This document shows, piece after piece, positions 5,883-6,860 of a stretch of 6,860 nt of DNA. This DNA is from Gemmatimonadota bacterium (GTDB lineage Bacteria; Orphanbacterota; Orphanbacteria; Orphanbacterales; Orphanbacteraceae), in NCBI GenBank assembly GCA_013002425.1, contig JABDJQ010000496.1, positions 1 through 6,860 on the forward strand. The letters run 5' to 3'. Position numbers and translations under genes: made by a program. The first letter of the stretch is position 1; each line of letters opens with the position of its first letter. The notes under the pieces were generated by a model. The model saw only the letters and a list, made by a program, of their open reading frames with translations. It did not search any database and was not told the origin of the DNA.

Positions 5883-6860
5883 GGCTGAAACGAAAGCCCG
5901 CGCTCGTAGAGTTCCAGCAGTTTCGCCACGGACACGCCGTCCACCCCGTTCCCGATCATCGAAACGCGCGGTCCGATGCGCGAAGCCACACGCTTCACGA
6001 TCTCCTCGTGTCCCGCTTCGTACTGCGGAATACCGGGATCGTGCTTGTAGACCTTGATGAACTCGGGGTCCCCGTCGATTCCCATCACGTCGTTCAGTTC
6101 GCGGAGCGCGATCGGAAGCAGCGCGCGCCCCGGGAGTGTCAGCGCCTTCGGGTCGTGCATGCCGCCCATCATCGTGCGGAACAGCACGCGACCCTCGGGG
6201 GCGCTGCCGGGGTATATGCTCGAGGTCCAGAGCGAGCCGAGAATGCGCATCTTTTCACGCCGCGGCACGAGAAAGCCGAAGCCGTCGACGGGCGTGCGCA
6301 CCTGTTCCTCGCGAAATCCCGTCACGATAACCGCGACGCGCGCGGAGCGAATGGTGCGAAGGTCGCGCGCCGACTCCTGGTCGATCGGGGCGATCAGCGC
6401 GGCCGTCTTTCCGGGAGGCGTCGCGAGCAATACATCCGAGGCCTCGATCGACTCACCGTTCACGCGCACCGTGACGCCGTTCTCGTGCGGTTCGATCGCG
6501 GTCACTTCGCTGTTGAATCGAATCGAGCTGCCGAGGTCGCCCGCCATGCGGTCGACAAGCGTCTGCATGCCGCCGCGAAACGATATCAGTTTGCCCGGCT
6601 TGCCGCCGCTCTTCATCCCCTTGATCACGCTTCCGGCCGCCGCCTCGGCGTCGGTCGCGCGCGGGAACGCGCCGCGCATCGTGAGCGCCTTCGCGTCGCC
6701 CGCAAAGACGCCCGACACGATCGAGTCGGCGAAAGCGTCCGCGATCCCGACGCCGAACCGGCGCGCGAGAAAAGCGTGCACCGACTCGTTGCCGTCCGCG
6801 GGCGGCGGCGTCTTGACCCACGGCTCGCGAAACACGCGCAGCTTCGCGCCTGCCGAGAGC
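5849..6860 (-). CDS. hemY: Protoporphyrinogen/coproporphyrinogen oxidase, HemY type (5' partial)
   Basis: The frame stays open through the right edge, so the start is outside the window; a GTG at 6835 is internal, since L-S-A-G-A-K-L-R-V precedes it in frame. About 336 residues are visible of a family usually near 450-470, so the N-terminal FAD Rossmann motif is missing only because of the cut. Visible landmarks in order: EPWVKTPPP and ESVHAFLARRFG near the start; SFRGGMQTLVDRMAGDL (second FAD/substrate region); SDVLLATPPGKTAALI; and near the end VSMIGNGVDGVSVAKLLELYERG (about 5897-5965), the C-terminal FAD-contacting segment. The enzyme oxidises a porphyrinogen to the porphyrin late in haem synthesis. 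Whether it uses protoporphyrinogen IX (HemY/HemG role) or coproporphyrinogen III (CgoX role) cannot be decided here. The stop TGA is read from 5849-5851, inside the selD fusion gene. Confidence 0.88.
   Translation of the reverse strand, partial: LSAGAKLRVFREPWVKTPPPADGNESVHAFLARRFGVGIADAFADSIVSGVFAGDAKALTMRGAFPRATDAEAAAGSVIKGMKSGGKPGKLISFRGGMQTLVDRMAGDLGSSIRFNSEVTAIEPHENGVTVRVNGESIEASDVLLATPPGKTAALIAPIDQESARDLRTIRSARVAVIVTGFREEQVRTPVDGFGFLVPRREKMRILGSLWTSSIYPGSAPEGRVLFRTMMGGMHDPKALTLPGRALLPIALRELNDVMGIDGDPEFIKVYKHDPGIPQYEAGHEEIVKRVASRIGPRVSMIGNGVDGVSVAKLLELYERGLSFQPQAGTRAGVAG

Noticed and set aside
6833..6835. GTG as the hemY start
   Set aside because: Family-like sequence continues upstream in frame to the window edge, so this codon is internal.
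1..6860. tRNA, rRNA, CRISPR, insertion sequence, riboswitch or SECIS-like element
   Set aside because: Nearly all bases are in four coherent genes; no direct-repeat arrays, transposase motifs or conserved RNA folds were seen apart from the terminator.

Overview
The window comes from a high-GC bacterium with compact coding. The secreted proteins carry modules typical of poorly cultured Gram-negative lineages of the FCB type and neighbouring candidate phyla: a FlgD-like C-terminal sorting/anchoring tail, an MAM/jelly-roll-like lectin fold, a Big-1-type Ig domain, and cohesin and dockerin modules. No ribosomal or phylogenetic marker lies in the window, so this assignment is inferred from domain style only.

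Left half (1-3474, + strand): two adjacent genes for secreted proteins, 9 bp apart and joined by an AGGAGG site that overlaps the first gene's stop codon. The first (cut by the left edge) is a multidomain thermolysin/fungalysin-type zinc metalloprotease ending in a duplicated calcium-loop module resembling dockerin. The second is a small protein with a signal peptide, one cohesin-like domain and a FlgD/type IX-like C-terminal tail. The simplest reading is a protease plus its own cell-surface or secreted cohesin receptor, a non-cellulosomal cohesin-dockerin pair. This is the most interesting item in the window. A strong intrinsic terminator with a UUCG loop follows at 3527-3557.

Right half (3573-6860): a two-domain 769-residue gene on the + strand joins an FAD/NAD(P)H-dependent NDH-2-like oxidoreductase to selenophosphate synthetase SelD, so the organism probably makes selenoproteins and/or selenouridine tRNA. 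It is met tail-to-tail by a - strand gene, cut by the right edge, for a protoporphyrinogen/coproporphyrinogen oxidase (HemY type) of haem synthesis. The two coding regions overlap by 34 bp at their 3' ends.

The left pair and the right genes are functionally unrelated: extracellular proteolysis/adhesion versus selenium and haem metabolism. No tRNA, rRNA, CRISPR, insertion sequence or other mobile element was seen. The only non-coding stretch is the 98 bp at 3475-3572.
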